Notes: generated by a model from the sequence alone, not told the origin. A DNA stretch of 64,000 nucleotides from Sciurus carolinensis (GCF_902686445.1 NC_062232.1:73301440-73365439), one strand, 5' to 3'; positions 1 through 12,476 are shown, numbered from the stretch's first letter. Numbers and translations are program-made.

Positions 1-182
1 TTTGATTAACCTAGGTTGTCAAATACAGGAGAACTTTACTTAGTGGTGAATCCTTCAAAATGTGAATTAATGACCTCTAACTATTTAAGAAGAGTTCTAA
101 CTTTTTCAGATTCAACATATATACTGTACCAAAATATTAAATGTATTTCCTCTCAAAATAATCTTTTGTAAACATTTTTCTT

Positions 183-652
183 AGATGTTTCCCTTTATTG
201 TTTGCACATAAAGGGTCCCCACAAGACTCATGTGTTGAAGGCTTAGTCCCCAGTGCAACAATTTTCAGGTATGGGTTTTGGGGAAGTGATTGGAACATGA
301 GACTTCTGACCTCATCAGTGGATTAATACATCAATAGTTGAATGGATTTCTAGCAGATGATGTAAAATGTACACAGGTGGGACATAGTTGAAGGATGCAG
401 ACTACTAAGAGCATGCCCTTGGGGATTATGTCTTATCCTTGGCCCATTCCTCATTTTCTCTCTCTGCTCCTGGCTTTCAAGAGTTGAGCAACTTTCATCC
501 ATCACATCTTTCTGCTTGATCTCAGGATCAAAGCAACAGAGCCAGCTGACCATGGACTGAAGCCTCTGAAACTGTGAACCAAAATAAGTATTTCCTCCTT
601 TTAGTTCTTTGTCAGGTGTTTTAGAACCAATGACAAAATGCTGATTTACACA
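183..652 (+). mobile_element. MaLR-type (MLT1-like) solo LTR
   Basis: The stretch reads like a mammalian apparent LTR retrotransposon LTR. It has a 'CCCCACAAGACTCATGTGTT' block near 217, then 'CCCCAGTGCAAC' and 'GGGGAAGTGATTGGA', and near the right end a 'CCATGGACTGAAGCCTCTGA' block followed by 'CCAAAATAAGTATTTCCTCC'. The right edge 'TGATTTACACA' is the usual MaLR terminus. The left edge is approximate. No internal region or second LTR is present, so it is probably a solo LTR. The small ORF on the minus strand inside it is not a gene. Confidence 0.75.
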
Positions 653-765
653 TTTCCTTACACTAAAGAAAATTTTCTGTCTAGGGAATTACAGAGATAA
701 AAGGGGAAGGACAAAGATAAAAGAATGAGAAATAAGTTTATATGTTTTTATCAAAAAAAAAAATC

Positions 766-1425
766 AGAGCAAAGGCCCCAGGACTCTCGGCAGCTTCTCG
801 GAGGAGTTGATCAGCAAGATGCTTGGACATGGAGCAAAGGCAGCTTCTTGGAGAAGGAGCCACACAGAGAGACGCTTAGGGGAGGACCAAAGGTCCCAGG
901 ACCGTGGGCAGCTTCTCCAAGTAGGGGCGGCCCAGCGAGGCACTTTGGCGCAGGGCAAGGCTCCCTGGCCTACGAGGTAGTTTTGGGCCCCTGGGAAAAT
1001 TGCAGAGGAGGGCTGCCCAAACCAGGAGGTAGTTCTGGATCAAGGGGAACTTCTAGGAGGGGAGCTGACCAGCGAGATGTCCCCACCTGGTGAGTATTCC
1101 CTGCCAGGCAAGGGTTTCCCACTAAGGTGGTAGAACCAGAGACACAGGCCCAGACCAGCCATGCCTCAGCCTGCACTCTACTTCCCCTTCTGCTGACCAT
1201 TGGTCAACAAGTGGCGGTGCCTCTGCCTACCAGCAGAGAATACACCCCACCTGAAGGCCACCACGCCTACAGGGGCAGCTTTCTTCTGGAGCACGTCATT
1301 ATTAAGTTCCTCCAAGAGTCAGACTACTGAAGGTTAGGAGGTGACACATAGGAAATCTACAGGGACAATATAAGTCAATAGAGGAAATCTGCAATATCTC
1401 AGCATTCCACTGATATCTGACCAAT
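766..1425 (+). promoter_or_regulatory. L1 copy A 5' UTR, GC-rich type
   Basis: GC-rich segment homologous to 61385-61990 of copy G. It holds internal repeats of 'CCCAGGAC...GGCAGCTTCTC' at about 776, 894 and, partly, 838. In copy G the same region belongs to the promoter side of the element. Here the upstream part with the YY1-like site is missing. The ORFs on either strand here are not supported as genes. Confidence 0.8.
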
Positions 1426-2436
1426 ATGATTAAACAAGGGAAGAAAATGTCCCAAACAAACCTAGAGGCTACATCAATAAAATCCAATGACAGCATGGCA
1501 GAAGAAATGTCAGAAAGGGAGTTCAGAATGTACATAATTAAAATGATCAGGGAAGCAAACGATGAGGTGAAAGAGCAAATGCAGGCATTGAATGATAGCA
1601 CCAATCAACAGTTAAAAGAGCAAATTCAGGAAGCAAAAGATCATTTCAATTAAGAGTTAGAGATAATGAAAAAAAAAAACAAACAGAAATCCTTGAAATG
1701 AAGGAAACAATAAATCAAATTAAAAACTTCATAGAAAGCATAACCAATAGGATAGAACACCTGGAAGACAGAACTTAGGACATTGAGGACAAAATATTTA
1801 ATCTTGAAAACAAAGTTGACCAGACAGAGAAGATTGTAAGAAATCATGAACAGAATCTACAAGAACTATGGGATATCATGAAGAGGTCAAATTTAAGAAT
1901 TATTGGGATTGAGGAAGGCACAGAGAGACAAACCAAAAGAATGAACAATCTATTCAATGAAATAATATCAGAAAATTTTCCAAATCTGAAGAATGAAATG
2001 GAAAACCAAGTATGAGAGGCTTATAGGACTCCAAATATACAAAATTACAACAGACCCACACCAAGGCACATTATAAAAAAAATACCTAAAATACAAAATA
2101 AAGACAGAATTTTAAAGGTTCTGAGAGAAAAGAATCAAATTGCATTCAGGGTGAAACCAATACAATAGCAGATTTTTCAACACAGACCCTAAAAGCTAGA
2201 AGGGCCTGGAAAAACATTTTTTCAAGCCCTGAAAGAAAATGGATGCCAACCAAGAATCTTATACCCAGCAAAATTTATCTTCAGATTTAATGACAAAATA
2301 AAATCCTTCCATGATAAACAAAAGCTAAAGAATTTGCAAAAAGAAATCTGGCATTACAGAATATTCTAGCTAAATATTCCATGAGGAAGAGATGAAAAAT
2401 GAAGATGCAAATGAGCAAAGGGAGGAACTATCCTAA
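1426..2436 (+). pseudogene. L1 copy A ORF1 (RNA-binding chaperone), broken
   Basis: L1 ORF1 encodes a coiled-coil RNA-binding protein that coats L1 RNA. The start at 1426 begins MIKQGKK, the same start region as copy G. The first 75 residues are open and rich in K/E/Q, as expected for the coiled coil (LKEQIQEAKDHFN). A TAA at 1651-1653 then ends the frame. Homology continues through the RRM-like part (ISENFPNLKNEMENQV, RTPNIQNYNRPTPRH) and the C-terminal domain (CQPRILYPAKF, KSFHDKQKLK) to a stop at 2434-2436. Further stops occur near 2014 and 2166, and frameshifts near 2340 and 2372. It cannot make a full protein. Confidence 0.9.
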
Positions 2437-2483
2437 AGAAACAGCCAAATAAAGGAGAAATCAAGACATGTCAAAAAAAAAAA

Positions 2484-5400
2484 ATGAGCCAAATGACTGG
2501 GAATGCAAATAATATCTCAATAATAACCCTGAATGTTAATGGCATGAACTCATCAATCAAAAGACATAGACTGGCAGATTGGATTTAAAAAAAAGATCCA
2601 ACAATATGCTACCTGCAAAAGACACATCTAAAAGAAAGAGATGCCTACAGACTAAAGGTGAAAGGATGGGAAAAAGCATACCATGCACATGGACTCAGCA
2701 AAGAAGCCAGAGTATCCATCTTCATATCAGATAATGTGGACTTCAATCCAAAGGTAGTTAAAAGGGATAAAGAAGGACATTACACACTGCTTAAGGGAAG
2801 CATAAATCAGCAAGACATAACAATCATAAACATCTATGCCCCAAAGAGTATCTCATCCATGTGCATCAAACAAATCCTTCGCAATTCCAGAAATCAAATA
2901 GACTACAACACAATAATACTAGGAGATTTTAACATAAAACTCTCACCACTGGACAGATCTTCCAAACAAAAATTGAACAGGGAAACCATAGATCTCAATA
3001 ACACAATCAATAATTTAGACTTAGCAGACATTTATAGAATATACCATCCAAAAAAGAGTGAATACACTTTCTTCTCAGCAGCACAGGGATCCTTCTCTAA
3101 AATAGACCATATTTTATGCCACAAGGCTAATGTTAGCAAGCACAAGAAGATAGAGATACAGGCTTGTATTCTATCAGACCATAATGGATTGAAATTTGAA
3201 ATAAATGACAAAATAAAAAACAGAAACTACTCTAACACCTGGAGATTAAGTAATATGCTATTGTATAAAGAATGGATAACACAAGGCATCAGGAGGGAAA
3301 TAAAAAAATTCTTAGAGGTAAATGAGAACAAAGACACATCATATCAAAATCTCTGGGACACTATGAAAACAGTCCTTAGAGGAAAATTTATTTCATGGAG
3401 CGCATTCAATAAAAGAAGAAAATTTTGTTGTCAACAAATAAATGACAACACTGCAGCTCAAAGTCCTAGAAAAAGAAGAACAGAGCAACACCAAAAGTAG
3501 TAGAAGACAGGAAATAGTTAAAATCAGAGCTGAAATCAATGAAATTGAAACAAAAGAAACAATTAAAAAATGACAAAATAAATGGTTGGTTCTTTGAAAA
3601 AATAAACAAAATTGATAAACCCTTAGCCACACTAACAGAGAGAAGGAGAGAGGAAACCCAAATTACTAAAATTCAGAATGAGCCAAGAAATATCCCAATG
3701 CACTGGAATGCAACACAGAACATAATTAGAAGCTATTTTGAAAAGCTATACTCCAAAAAAACAGAAAATCTCAAAGACATCAACAGGTTTCTAGAGACAT
3801 ATGAATTACCTAAATTGAACCAAGAGGACATACACAACATAAATAAATCAATTTCAAGCAATGAAATAGAAGAGGTCATCAAAAGCCTACCAACAAAGAA
3901 AAGTCCGGGACCAGATGGGTTCTCAGTCGAGTTCTACAAAACCTTTAAAGAAGAGTTCATTCCAATACTCTGCAAAGTATTCCATGAAGTAGAAGAGGAG
4001 GGAACGCTACCAAACTCATTCTTTGAAGCCAATATCACCCTGATGCCTAAACCAGACAGAGACACATCAAGGAAAGAAAATTTCAGACCAATACCCTTCA
4101 TGAACATCAACTCAAAAATTCTCAACAAAATTTTAGCAAATCGCATCCAAAAATATATTAAAAAGATAGTGCACCATGATCAAGTGGGTTTTATCCCAGG
4201 GATGCACTTTTGGTTCAACATTCAGAAATCAATAAATGTAATTCACCATATAAATAGACTTAAAGTCAAGAATCATGTGATTATTTCGATGGATGCAGAG
4301 AATGCATTATATAAAATACAATATCCCTTCATGCTCAAATCACTAGAATAAATAGGGATAGTGGGAACATTCCTTAACATTGTAAAGGCCATCCATGATA
4401 AGCCTATGGCCAATATCATTCTAAATGGTGAAAAACTGAAAGCATTCCCCCTAAAAACTGGAACAAGGCAGGGATGCCCTCTTTCACCACTTCTATTCAA
4501 CACTGTCCTTGAAACTCTAGCCAGAGCAATTGGATAGACCAAAGAAATTAAAGGGATACGAATAGGAAAAGAAGAACTCAAACTATCCCTATTTGCTGAT
4601 GACATGATTATATACATGGAGGAACTGGGAAATTCCACCAGAAAACTTTTAGAACTCATAAGTGAATTTGGTAAAGTAGCAGGATGTAAGATCAATGCTC
4701 ATAAATCTAATGCATTTTTATACATAGGTGATGAATCTTCAGAAAGAGAATTTAGGAAATCTACCCCATTCATAATAGCCTTGAAAAAAATAAAATACTT
4801 GGGAATAAATCTAACAAAAGAGGTGAAAGACCTCTACAATGAGAACTACAGAACACTAAAGAAAGAAATTAAAGAAAACCTTAGAAGATGGAAAGATCTC
4901 CCATGTTCTTGGGTAGGCAGAATTAATATTGTCAAAATGGTCATACTACCAAAAGTGCTATACAGATTTAATGCAATTCCAATTGTTTCCCAATGATGTA
5001 CCTTACAGAAATAGAGAAAGCAATCACAAAATTCATCTGGAAAAACAAAAAGTTCAGAATAGCTAAAGCAATCCTTAGAAGGAAGAGTGAAGCAGGGGGC
5101 ATCGCAATACCAGAACTTCAAATATACTACAAAGCAATAGTAAGAAAAATGGCATGGTATTCATACTAAAGTAGACAGGTAGATCAATGGTACAGATTAG
5201 AAGACATGAACACAAACCCAAATAAATACAATTTTCTCATGGTAGACAATGGTGCCAAAAACATGGAATGGAGAAAAGATAGCCTGTTCAACAAATGGTG
5301 CTGGGAAAACTGGAAATTCATATGTAACAGAATGAAACTAAACCCCTATCTCTCACCCTGCACAAAACTCAACTCAAAATGGATCAAGGACCTTGAAATC

Positions 5401-6315
5401 AGACCAGAGATCCTGCATCTTATAGAAGAAAAAGTAGGTCCAAATCTTCAACATGTCGGCTTAGGATCAGATTTCCTTAACAGAACACCCTTAGCACAAG
5501 AATTAAAAGCAAGAATCAATAACTGGGGTAGATTCAAACTAAAAAGCTTTCTCTCAGCAAAGGAAACTATCAGCAATGTGAAGAGAGAACCTACAGAGTT
5601 GGAGAAAATCTTTGCCACTCATACTTCAGATAGAGCACTGATTTCCAGAATCTATAAAGAACTCAAAAAGATCTACACCAAGAATACAAATAACCCAATC
5701 AACAAATGGGCTAAAGAAATGAACAGACACTTCACAAAAGAAGTTCTACAAGCAGTCAACAGAGATATGAAAAAATGTTGAACATCTCTAGAAATAAGAG
5801 AAATGCAAATCAAAACTACCCTAAGATTCCATCTCACCCCAATTAGAATGGTGATTATCAAGAATACAAGCAACAATAGGTGTTGACGAGGATGTAGGCA
5901 AAAAGGTACACTCACCCTTTGTTGGTGGAAAGCAGTATGGAGATTCCTTAGAAAACTTGGAATGGACGTACCATTTGACCCAGCTGTCCCACTCCTTGGC
6001 CTATACCCAAAGGACTTAAAATCAGCATACTACAGCGATACAGCCACATCAATGTTCATAGCTGCTCAATTCACAATAGCCAGATTGTGGAACCAACCTA
6101 GATGACCTTCAACTGATGAATGGATTAAAAAACTGTGGTATATATATGCAATGGAATACTTCTCAGCCATAAAGAATAATAAAATTGTGGCATTTGAAGT
6201 CAAATTGATGAAATTGGAGAATATCATGCTAAGTGAGATAAGCCAATCTCAAAAAAACCAAAGGATGTATGATCTTACTGATAAGTGGATGATGATACTT
6301 AGTGTGGTGTGGTAG
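2484..6315 (+). pseudogene. L1 copy A ORF2 (endonuclease / reverse transcriptase), broken
   Basis: ORF2 supplies the endonuclease and reverse transcriptase for target-primed reverse transcription. The endonuclease opens near 2484 (SIITLNVNG). After a frameshift near 2587 it continues with GDFN near 2929 and ILSDHNGL near 3168. The RT domain shows [15 protein letters not shown] (about 3897), [10 protein letters not shown] and an intact FADD catalytic box at 4592-4603. Breaks include a stop at 3498-3500, a stop at 4349-4351 (LKSLE*), a TAG at 4534-4536, a frameshift near 4990 and stops near 5166 and 5779. The C-terminal Cys-rich part has lost about 25 bp near 5925. Despite the intact active site, the reading frame is split into at least six pieces. 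Confidence 0.93.
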
Positions 6316-6515
6316 GGGGCAAGAATGAAGGAAGGAGGGACTGTATAGAGTGAAAAGAGGGATGGGAGGGGTGGGAGGGGAAGAAAAAATAACAGAATGA
6401 ATCAAATACTATTACCCTATGTAAATATATGATTACACAAATGGTATTCCTTTACTTCATGTACAAACAGAGAAACAAAATGTGTTTAAAAAAATCAAAC
6501 CAAAATAAAGCAATA

Positions 6516-7769
6516 GAATACAAAAGGAGAGGAATAAAGGAAAAAAGTGAATAAATTTTCTGATGATTAGCATGGTGATGTCTGTCTCAAATCTTTCCAT
6601 TTATGATTTACATTCATATCACTTGTTACCCAACTTTCTTATGGTTTGGCAGATTTCTGTTGAATCCTGATCAAAAGCCTTTACATTAATGGGAGAAAAG
6701 ATGGTTGATTACTTTTCTCATAGCTCTGTGACTCCAGACTCAAACTGCTAGAAAACTACTTCTCTGTGAAGTGAGTGGAAAAAAAGCAGTTCATTGATAT
6801 TCAATATTGGACAGAAAGCCCTGAAGACTGGGAAAGTTGTGGTACATTAGAGAAGGATAAGGAATGAAATTAGAGCTGAGCTCCTGGTGGTATTGGGAAA
6901 AATTAGTACACAAAGTCTTAAAAGACTGAAAGTGCTCAGAAAGTCTTGGCATATAGAACCCAGGATCAAAGGAACAGCATGCCCTGGGCCTACCCAGAGG
7001 CTATTCAGCTCGTTAAACCTGTGCATGAAAGTCACCTGGGTCTGCCTGCTGGTCACTTGGAGCCCAAACCATAGACATTTTGGTATCTCCGTAAGACGGC
7101 AGTGCAAAATCAGATTAAATAAATTAGATCTGTGAGTTTGGGGTTGAGTCAAACACAAGAATCCGACAGATGACAACTGTGATATTTAAATTCAGCCTAG
7201 CAAATCAAGGAAAATCTGGTATAGAGAATTTGTGGCACCGAGGCCATTTTGCATGGGGGTTATACAGGTTGGAGAGGCTGAAGAAAGACTGCCCTTCCTC
7301 TCTCCCTTGAACAGGGCATCACACAGGATTAGTGACAGGCAGTGGTTGAAGAACCTGAACTGGTGAAATAACTGAACTCAGTGCTGAGAAACAGTCCTTG
7401 GGAGGCCAAAATGGGCAGTATCTGTGAGCAACAGATGCAGCAAATGACCAACTTCCTCTTACCATAAGCAGTACCCTGGGAAGAGTAGTGGGATAGTCAT
7501 AGAACTGTGTTGATTCATTAATGCTCAGTAACTTCCTGCACAATAATACACCTGGGGCTATTCTAGACCTAATCCCCACCATTGGGACCTTCACTTCCAG
7601 AGACTCATCTCAGAACCCAATGGCAACTATACCCTGGAAGTGAAGCCAAAAACATCTTCCCCAGCTCCCACACCATCCACCTGAGAAGGGAAGCGAAGTA
7701 AAAACAGAAAGACAATTTGGCACAAAGTATATATACTCTCATTGACTATTCTATTTTTGTTTATGTTTT
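6516..7769. other. No supported gene; possible upstream 5' UTR of L1 copy B
   Basis: No gene-like ORF is present. The part from about 7260 has loose resemblance to old mammalian L1 5' leaders ('GGGAGGCCAAAATGGGCAGT' near 7391, then CAGCAAATGACCAACTTCC). It could therefore be the start of copy B's 5' UTR, but I cannot align it to another copy here. The part from 6516 to about 7250 shows nothing I recognise. Confidence 0.3.
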
Positions 7770-8931
7770 GTTTTGTTTTGAATGTGTACCGATTACATGA
7801 TGGACATTGACACATTTCTACACATACTTATTTTTTTCTGCTTTTTCATTTCTAATATTTCTTGAAGGTAGTTATTTTTAATTGCTCTGTTTTTTTGAGG
7901 GTTAGGGGTTTTGATTAGTGTATTTGTATATTTCTATTGTGTATTTCACAACTCTGTTTCAATTTGTTCTATTTCTCTCTTTTTTCTTGCTAACAACTAA
8001 ACTCTACTTTTCTCTCCTCCTTTAATTATTTTCTTTATTTTTTTTTGTAGTTATAGATGGACAGCATGCCTTTATTTGTTCATTTATATGTGGTGCTAAT
8101 AACTGAACCCAGTGCTTCAAACATTCTAGCCAAGTACACTGCCACTGAGCTACAGCCTGAGCCCCACTTAGTTTTTTACTTCTATTTTTTCTACACCATC
8201 AGAAACACGATCAACATCACCTCTGCATTTGCCCTACTCATCTCTTGAATCTACAAACATTTTTCTACCACCCACCTCTTATTTTTGCTCTTAATGAATG
8301 TTGTCTTTAACTGGACACTCGTACATATTCATATCCATTTCTTTTTTCTCATTTCTAGCATTATTTGAAAGCAGTTATTTTTCATTGATCAGTATTTCGA
8401 AGACTAAAATGTTTGATTAGTATATATTGGTTTGGTTCTTGTCTTCTCTTATTTCTATTTTTATTTTGTTTTAGTTTCAGTTTTATACATTTTTTGTGTC
8501 ACTCATCTTGTTCCCTTGACTTTCTTTCTCCTCTTTCCTTTGCTAAGAGGCAGTCTTAATTGTTCTTTTACTCTTCACTTAATTTTTTAACTTCTATTTC
8601 CTGTCCTTCTTCTTCATAATCAATACAACCTACATCACTTCTGTTTTATCCCTTTTCACCCCTTGAAATGGTATACACTTTTGTAAACCTACTGTTTTTA
8701 CCATGAGCAATAACTGATAATATCATTTCACATCGTTGTGAAAATTAACATTGTAGGTACTATTGCAGGAACTTTTTGGTTTAATGCTATAATTGTTTGT
8801 ATTGGTTGTTGCCCTTATCTGTCTCCTCTAAACTGTGAAGTACTGGAAACATTTAGGGACCCTATAAATCCACATGGTAGAAACTGTCCTGCCTCAAAAC
8901 CAATTTGACGATAGGTGAACACAAAGACAAC
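7770..8931 (+). promoter_or_regulatory. L1 copy B 5' UTR, pyrimidine-rich type with two tandem units
   Basis: Pyrimidine-rich leader directly upstream of copy B ORF1. Two diverged units of about 500 bp repeat in order. Unit 1 (about 7820-8270) contains 'CATTTCTAATATTTCTTGAA', 'GTAGTTATTTTT', 'TTTTGATTAGTGTAT' and 'TTTTTTACTTCTATTTTTTC'. Unit 2 (about 8340-8700) contains 'CATTTCTAGCATTATTTGAA', 'GCAGTTATTTTTC', 'GTTTGATTAGTATAT' and 'TTTTTTAACTTCTATTTCCT'. Unit 1 is interrupted by an ID SINE. The 3' part (8780-8880) aligns with the leader of copy F. Tandem promoter units are known in rodent L1s; promoter function here is inferred. Confidence 0.6.
8038..8164 (-). mobile_element. ID-type tRNA-derived SINE with long A/T tail
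   Basis: Minus-strand SINE. Read on that strand it has the ID head (GGGGCTCAGGCTGTAGCTCA) with A-box-like and B-box-like promoter parts, followed by 'AGCACCACATA' and an A/T-rich tail reaching 'CCATCTATAACTAC'. The T-run at the left end is its A tail. It sits inside the first tandem unit of the L1 copy B leader. The tail form is the one I associate with squirrel-family genomes. No clear target duplication was found. Confidence 0.75.
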
Positions 8932-9880
8932 ATGAAAAAGCAAGGGAACAAATTACCCCACAAAGATGAAATACTTCAATAACAGAATCTATTGACATCA
9001 CAGTGAAAGAAATGTCAAAAAAAGGAGTTTAGAATGTTTACAGTTAAATTGATTTGCAAGGTAAAAAATGATGTAAGGGAGAAAATATAGGAAGCAAAAG
9101 ATCACTTCAATAAAGAGATAGAGATTCCAAAATGAAATCAAGTAGAAAACCTCAAAATGAAAGAACCAATAAACCAAATTTGAAGATCGTTGGAAAGTAT
9201 CACTAGCAGACTAGACCACTTGGAATACAGAATTTCAAGCAAAAAAAAAGTCAAAATATATAATCTTGAAAATAAGTTGACCATGGAAAAATATTTAAAT
9301 GCACTATGAACAGAACTTCCAATAAATATGGGAGAGCAAAAAAACAAACTTAAGCCTTAATGGGATAGATGAAGGCTCAGAGATAAAATCAAAGGAATGC
9401 ACAATCTTTTCATTGAAAAAATATCAGAAAATTTCCCAGTCCTTGAAAGTGAAATGGAAAATCAAATACTGGAGACATATAGGACCCCAAATAAATGTAA
9501 TTATAACAGACCAACACCAAGGTATATTATTATGAAAATGCCTAACATAGTGAATAAGGATAAAATTTTAAAGGCTGCCAGATAAAAATGAAAGGTAAAA
9601 TGAATCTGGATCTGAGCTTAAGGGTTCAACACTTAAAGGTTGGAGATCTTAGAATAAAATATACCAAACTCTGAAAGAAAATGGAAGGGAACTAAGAATA
9701 TAACCTACAAAATTAAACTTGAGAATTGATGATTAAATAAAAACCTTCCATGATAAACAAAAGTTAAAAAAACTTCACAACTAGAAAGACTGCACTACAA
9801 AACATACTCAATAAAATATTTAATGACAAAGAAATGAGAAATGAAAGTAAAAACCAGCAAAGGGAGGAATTACACTGGAA
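8932..9880 (+). pseudogene. L1 copy B ORF1, heavily decayed
   Basis: Begins with an ATG followed by K-K-Q-G, the same start context as copies A and G. Homology covers the coiled coil (about 9000-9250), the RRM-like middle, where 9397-9585 is the longest open stretch with ISENFPVLESEMENQ and RPTPRYIIMKMPNI, and the C-terminal domain to about 9880. Many stops and indels split it, including a TAG near 9088. It is clearly older than the ORF1s of copies A, F and G. Confidence 0.85.
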
Positions 9881-9931
9881 GAATAGTCAAAGGAGTAATT
9901 AATTCAGATTAAAAACCATAAATAAGAGAAA

Positions 9932-10990
9932 ATGACAGGGAATAAAAAGCATTTCTCAATAATAATATTGAATGTAAACGGCCTAACCTCATGAATCAAA
10001 TGGCATAGGGTGGCAGATTGGATTAAAAACAAGACCCAACAATATGCTACCTCTAACTAAAATACTTACCTCATAGACAAAGACATCTACAGACTGAAGG
10101 TGAAAGGATGGGAAAGAACATATCACTCCTAGGGATACTGTCATCAAGCAGATACAGTGGACTTCAAGACAAAGTTAATCAAAAAGGACAAAGAAGGCCA
10201 TTTCATACTGCTTAAGGGAATTCTACATCTATAAGACACAACAATCTCAAATATGTATGCTCCAAACAATGGAACATCTGCATATAGTAAACAAACCCTT
10301 CTGAATTTCAAGAATGAAATAGATCACAACACAATAATACTTGAGTTATTTTAACAAACCTCACTCATCACTAGATACCTCCTCCAAACAAAAACCTAAT
10401 AAAGAAGCTATGGAACTAAAAAATACTATTAATAATTTAGACTTAACAGACATATAAAGAATATTTCATTGATCAGTGACTGAATACACTTTATTATAAA
10501 CAGTATATGAATTCTTCAGTAAAATAAACCTTGTAACAGGCCATTAAGCAACTCTTAGTAAATATAAAAACATAGAGATAATACCTTGCATTTTTGTCAG
10601 AACATAATGGAATGAAATTAGAAACCAATGATAAAATACAAAATAGAAGCTATTCTAAAACCTGGAGATTAAATAATATACTATTAAATGACCAATGGAT
10701 AGCTGATGAAATCAGGGATGAAATTTTAAAAATTACTTAGAGGTAAATGAGAATAGTGACATAATATATCAAAATATCTAGGATACTTTGAAGGCAATTC
10801 AAAGAGGAAAGTTCATTGCATTGAGTTTATTCATTAAGAGATTAGAAAGTCACCAAATAAATAACCTAACTTTAAATTTCAAAGTCCTAGAAAAAGAACA
10901 AACAAACACTATAAGAAAAAGAAAGAATTAAAATCAGAACTGAAATTAATGAAATTGGGAAAAAATTCAAAAATCAATGAAAAAAAGTTG
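9932..10990 (+). pseudogene. L1 copy B ORF2, 5' part (endonuclease), decayed
   Basis: Starts at a MTGN-like ATG and follows the L1 endonuclease order, with 'ATTGGATTAAAAACAAGACCC' near 10016 and the leucine-rich stretch near 10440. It stops at 10990, where a younger L1 has been inserted. The frame resumes at about 12486 ('GTTCTTTGGAAAAAATAAAA'), exactly the next bases expected from copy A at about 3587. Multiple frameshifts and stops are present. Confidence 0.85.
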
Positions 10991-11938
10991 TTTTTTTAAA
11001 AAATATTTTTCCTTTTTTTATTTATCTTTTAATTTTTTACAGACTGCATTTTGGTTCAATGTACACAAATGGGGTACATCATTTTGTTTCTGTGGTTGTA
11101 CACAATGTAGATTCACACCTTTCGTGTAATCATACAGGTACATACAGTAATGATGTCTGTCTCATTCCACCATTTTTCATACCCCTCTCCCTCTCATTTC
11201 CTTCTACATAATCTAAATTTCCCCCATTCTTCTCTCACTCCCCATGCCCCCACCCCCATTATATATCATTCTCTGCTTATCAGGGAAAACATTCGGCCTT
11301 TGGTGTTTGGGGATTGGCTTATTTCACTTAGCATGATATCCTCCACTTCCATCCATATTTGCAAATGTCATAATATTATTCTTCTTTATGGCTGAATAAT
11401 ATTCCATTGTGTATCTATACCACAGTTTCTTTATCCATTCATCTGTTGAAGGGCATCTAGGTTGGTTCCACAATCTTGCTATTGTGAATTGAGCTGCTAT
11501 AAACCTTGATGTGGCTGTGTTACTGTAGTTTGCTGATTTTAAGTCCTTTGGGTATAAACCTAAGAGTGGGATAACTGGGTCAAAAATTGGTCCATTCCAA
11601 GTTTTCTGAGGATTCTCCACACTGCTTTCCAGAGTGGCTGCACCATTTTGCAACTCCACCAGCAATGTAAAAGTGTGCCTTTTTCCCCACATCCACACCA
11701 ACATATATTATTGCTTGTGTTCTTGATAATAGCCATTCTAATTGGAGTAATATGAAATCTTAGAGTTGTTTTAATTTGCATTTCTCTAATTACTAGAGAT
11801 GCTGAACACTTTTTCATATATTTATTAATTGCCTGTGTGTAATCTTCTGTAAAGTGTCTGTCCAGTTCCTTGGACCATTTATTGATTGGGTTCTTTGTAT
11901 TTTTGGTGTAAAGTTTTGTAAGTTCTTTATAAATTTTA
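10991..11938 (-). pseudogene. L1 copy C, sense 3' segment (ORF2 C-terminus and 3' UTR)
   Basis: On the minus strand this carries the last part of ORF2, including RLWNQPRCPSTDEWIKKLWY, and the Cys-rich element C-W-C-G-C-G-E-K-G-T-L-L-H-C-W-W-S-C, split over two frames near 11660. The G-rich 3' UTR follows, and the end type 'AAAATGCAGTCTGTAAAAAA' is shared with the L1 ending near 50330. Confidence 0.85.
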
Positions 11939-12476
11939 AACTGGTGGTATCACAATACCAGACATTAAACTATACTACAGAGCAATAGTAACAAAAACAG
12001 CATAGTGTTGGCACCAAAATAGACAGGTAGATCAATGGTACAGAATAGAGGACATGGACACAAACCCATGCATGTACAGTTACCTCATACTAGACAAAGG
12101 AGCCAAAAACATGCAATGGAGAAATGAGAGCCTCTTCAACAAATTGTGCTGGGAAAAATAGAAATCCATATGTGTAAAATAAAATTAAACCTTTATTTCT
12201 CACCTTGCACAAAACTCAACTCAAAATGGTTCAAGGACATAGGAATTATAGCAGAGACTGTGCACCAATTAGAAAACAAAGTAGACCAGCATCTTCATCA
12301 TGTTGACCTAGGATCAGACTTTCTCAATGAGACTCCCAAAGCACAAGAAATCAAAGCAAGAATCAAGAAATTGGATGGACTCAAACTAAAAAGCTTTTTC
12401 TCAGCAAAGGATACAATCAAGAATATGAAGAGAGAGCCTACAGAGTGGGAGAAAATCTTTTCCACACATACTTCAG
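11939..12476 (+). pseudogene. L1 copy C, inverted segment (ORF2 interior)
   Basis: Plus-strand L1 ORF2 sequence equivalent to copy A about 5095-5625. It includes the motifs FSPCTKLNSKWFKD, HLHHVDLGSDFLN and MKREPTEWEKIFSTHTSE. The piece ends at 'ACTTCAGA', immediately followed by the right target duplicate. It opposes the 3' segment at about 11938. About 20 bp of L1 seems to be missing between the two segments. Confidence 0.85.

Larger units (their letters stand above)
766..6515 (+). mobile_element. LINE-1 copy A, nearly full length, inactivated
   Basis: This L1 has a GC-rich 5' UTR (about 766-1425), ORF1 (1426-2436), a short spacer, ORF2 (2484-6315), then a 3' UTR with a G-rich stretch near 6350-6385 and an A-rich tail. 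Compared with copy G at the end of the window it lacks roughly the first 340 bp of 5' UTR, because its first base aligns near 61385. Several stops and frameshifts break both ORFs. I could not find a convincing target-site duplication. The 3' UTR has the third of the three end types in this window (ending near ATGTGTTTAAAAAAATC). Confidence 0.93.

Noticed and set aside
700..6560. Target-site duplication for L1 copy A
   Set aside because: A/T-rich strings on both sides look alike (near 680-735 and 6515-6545), but no pair matches well enough.
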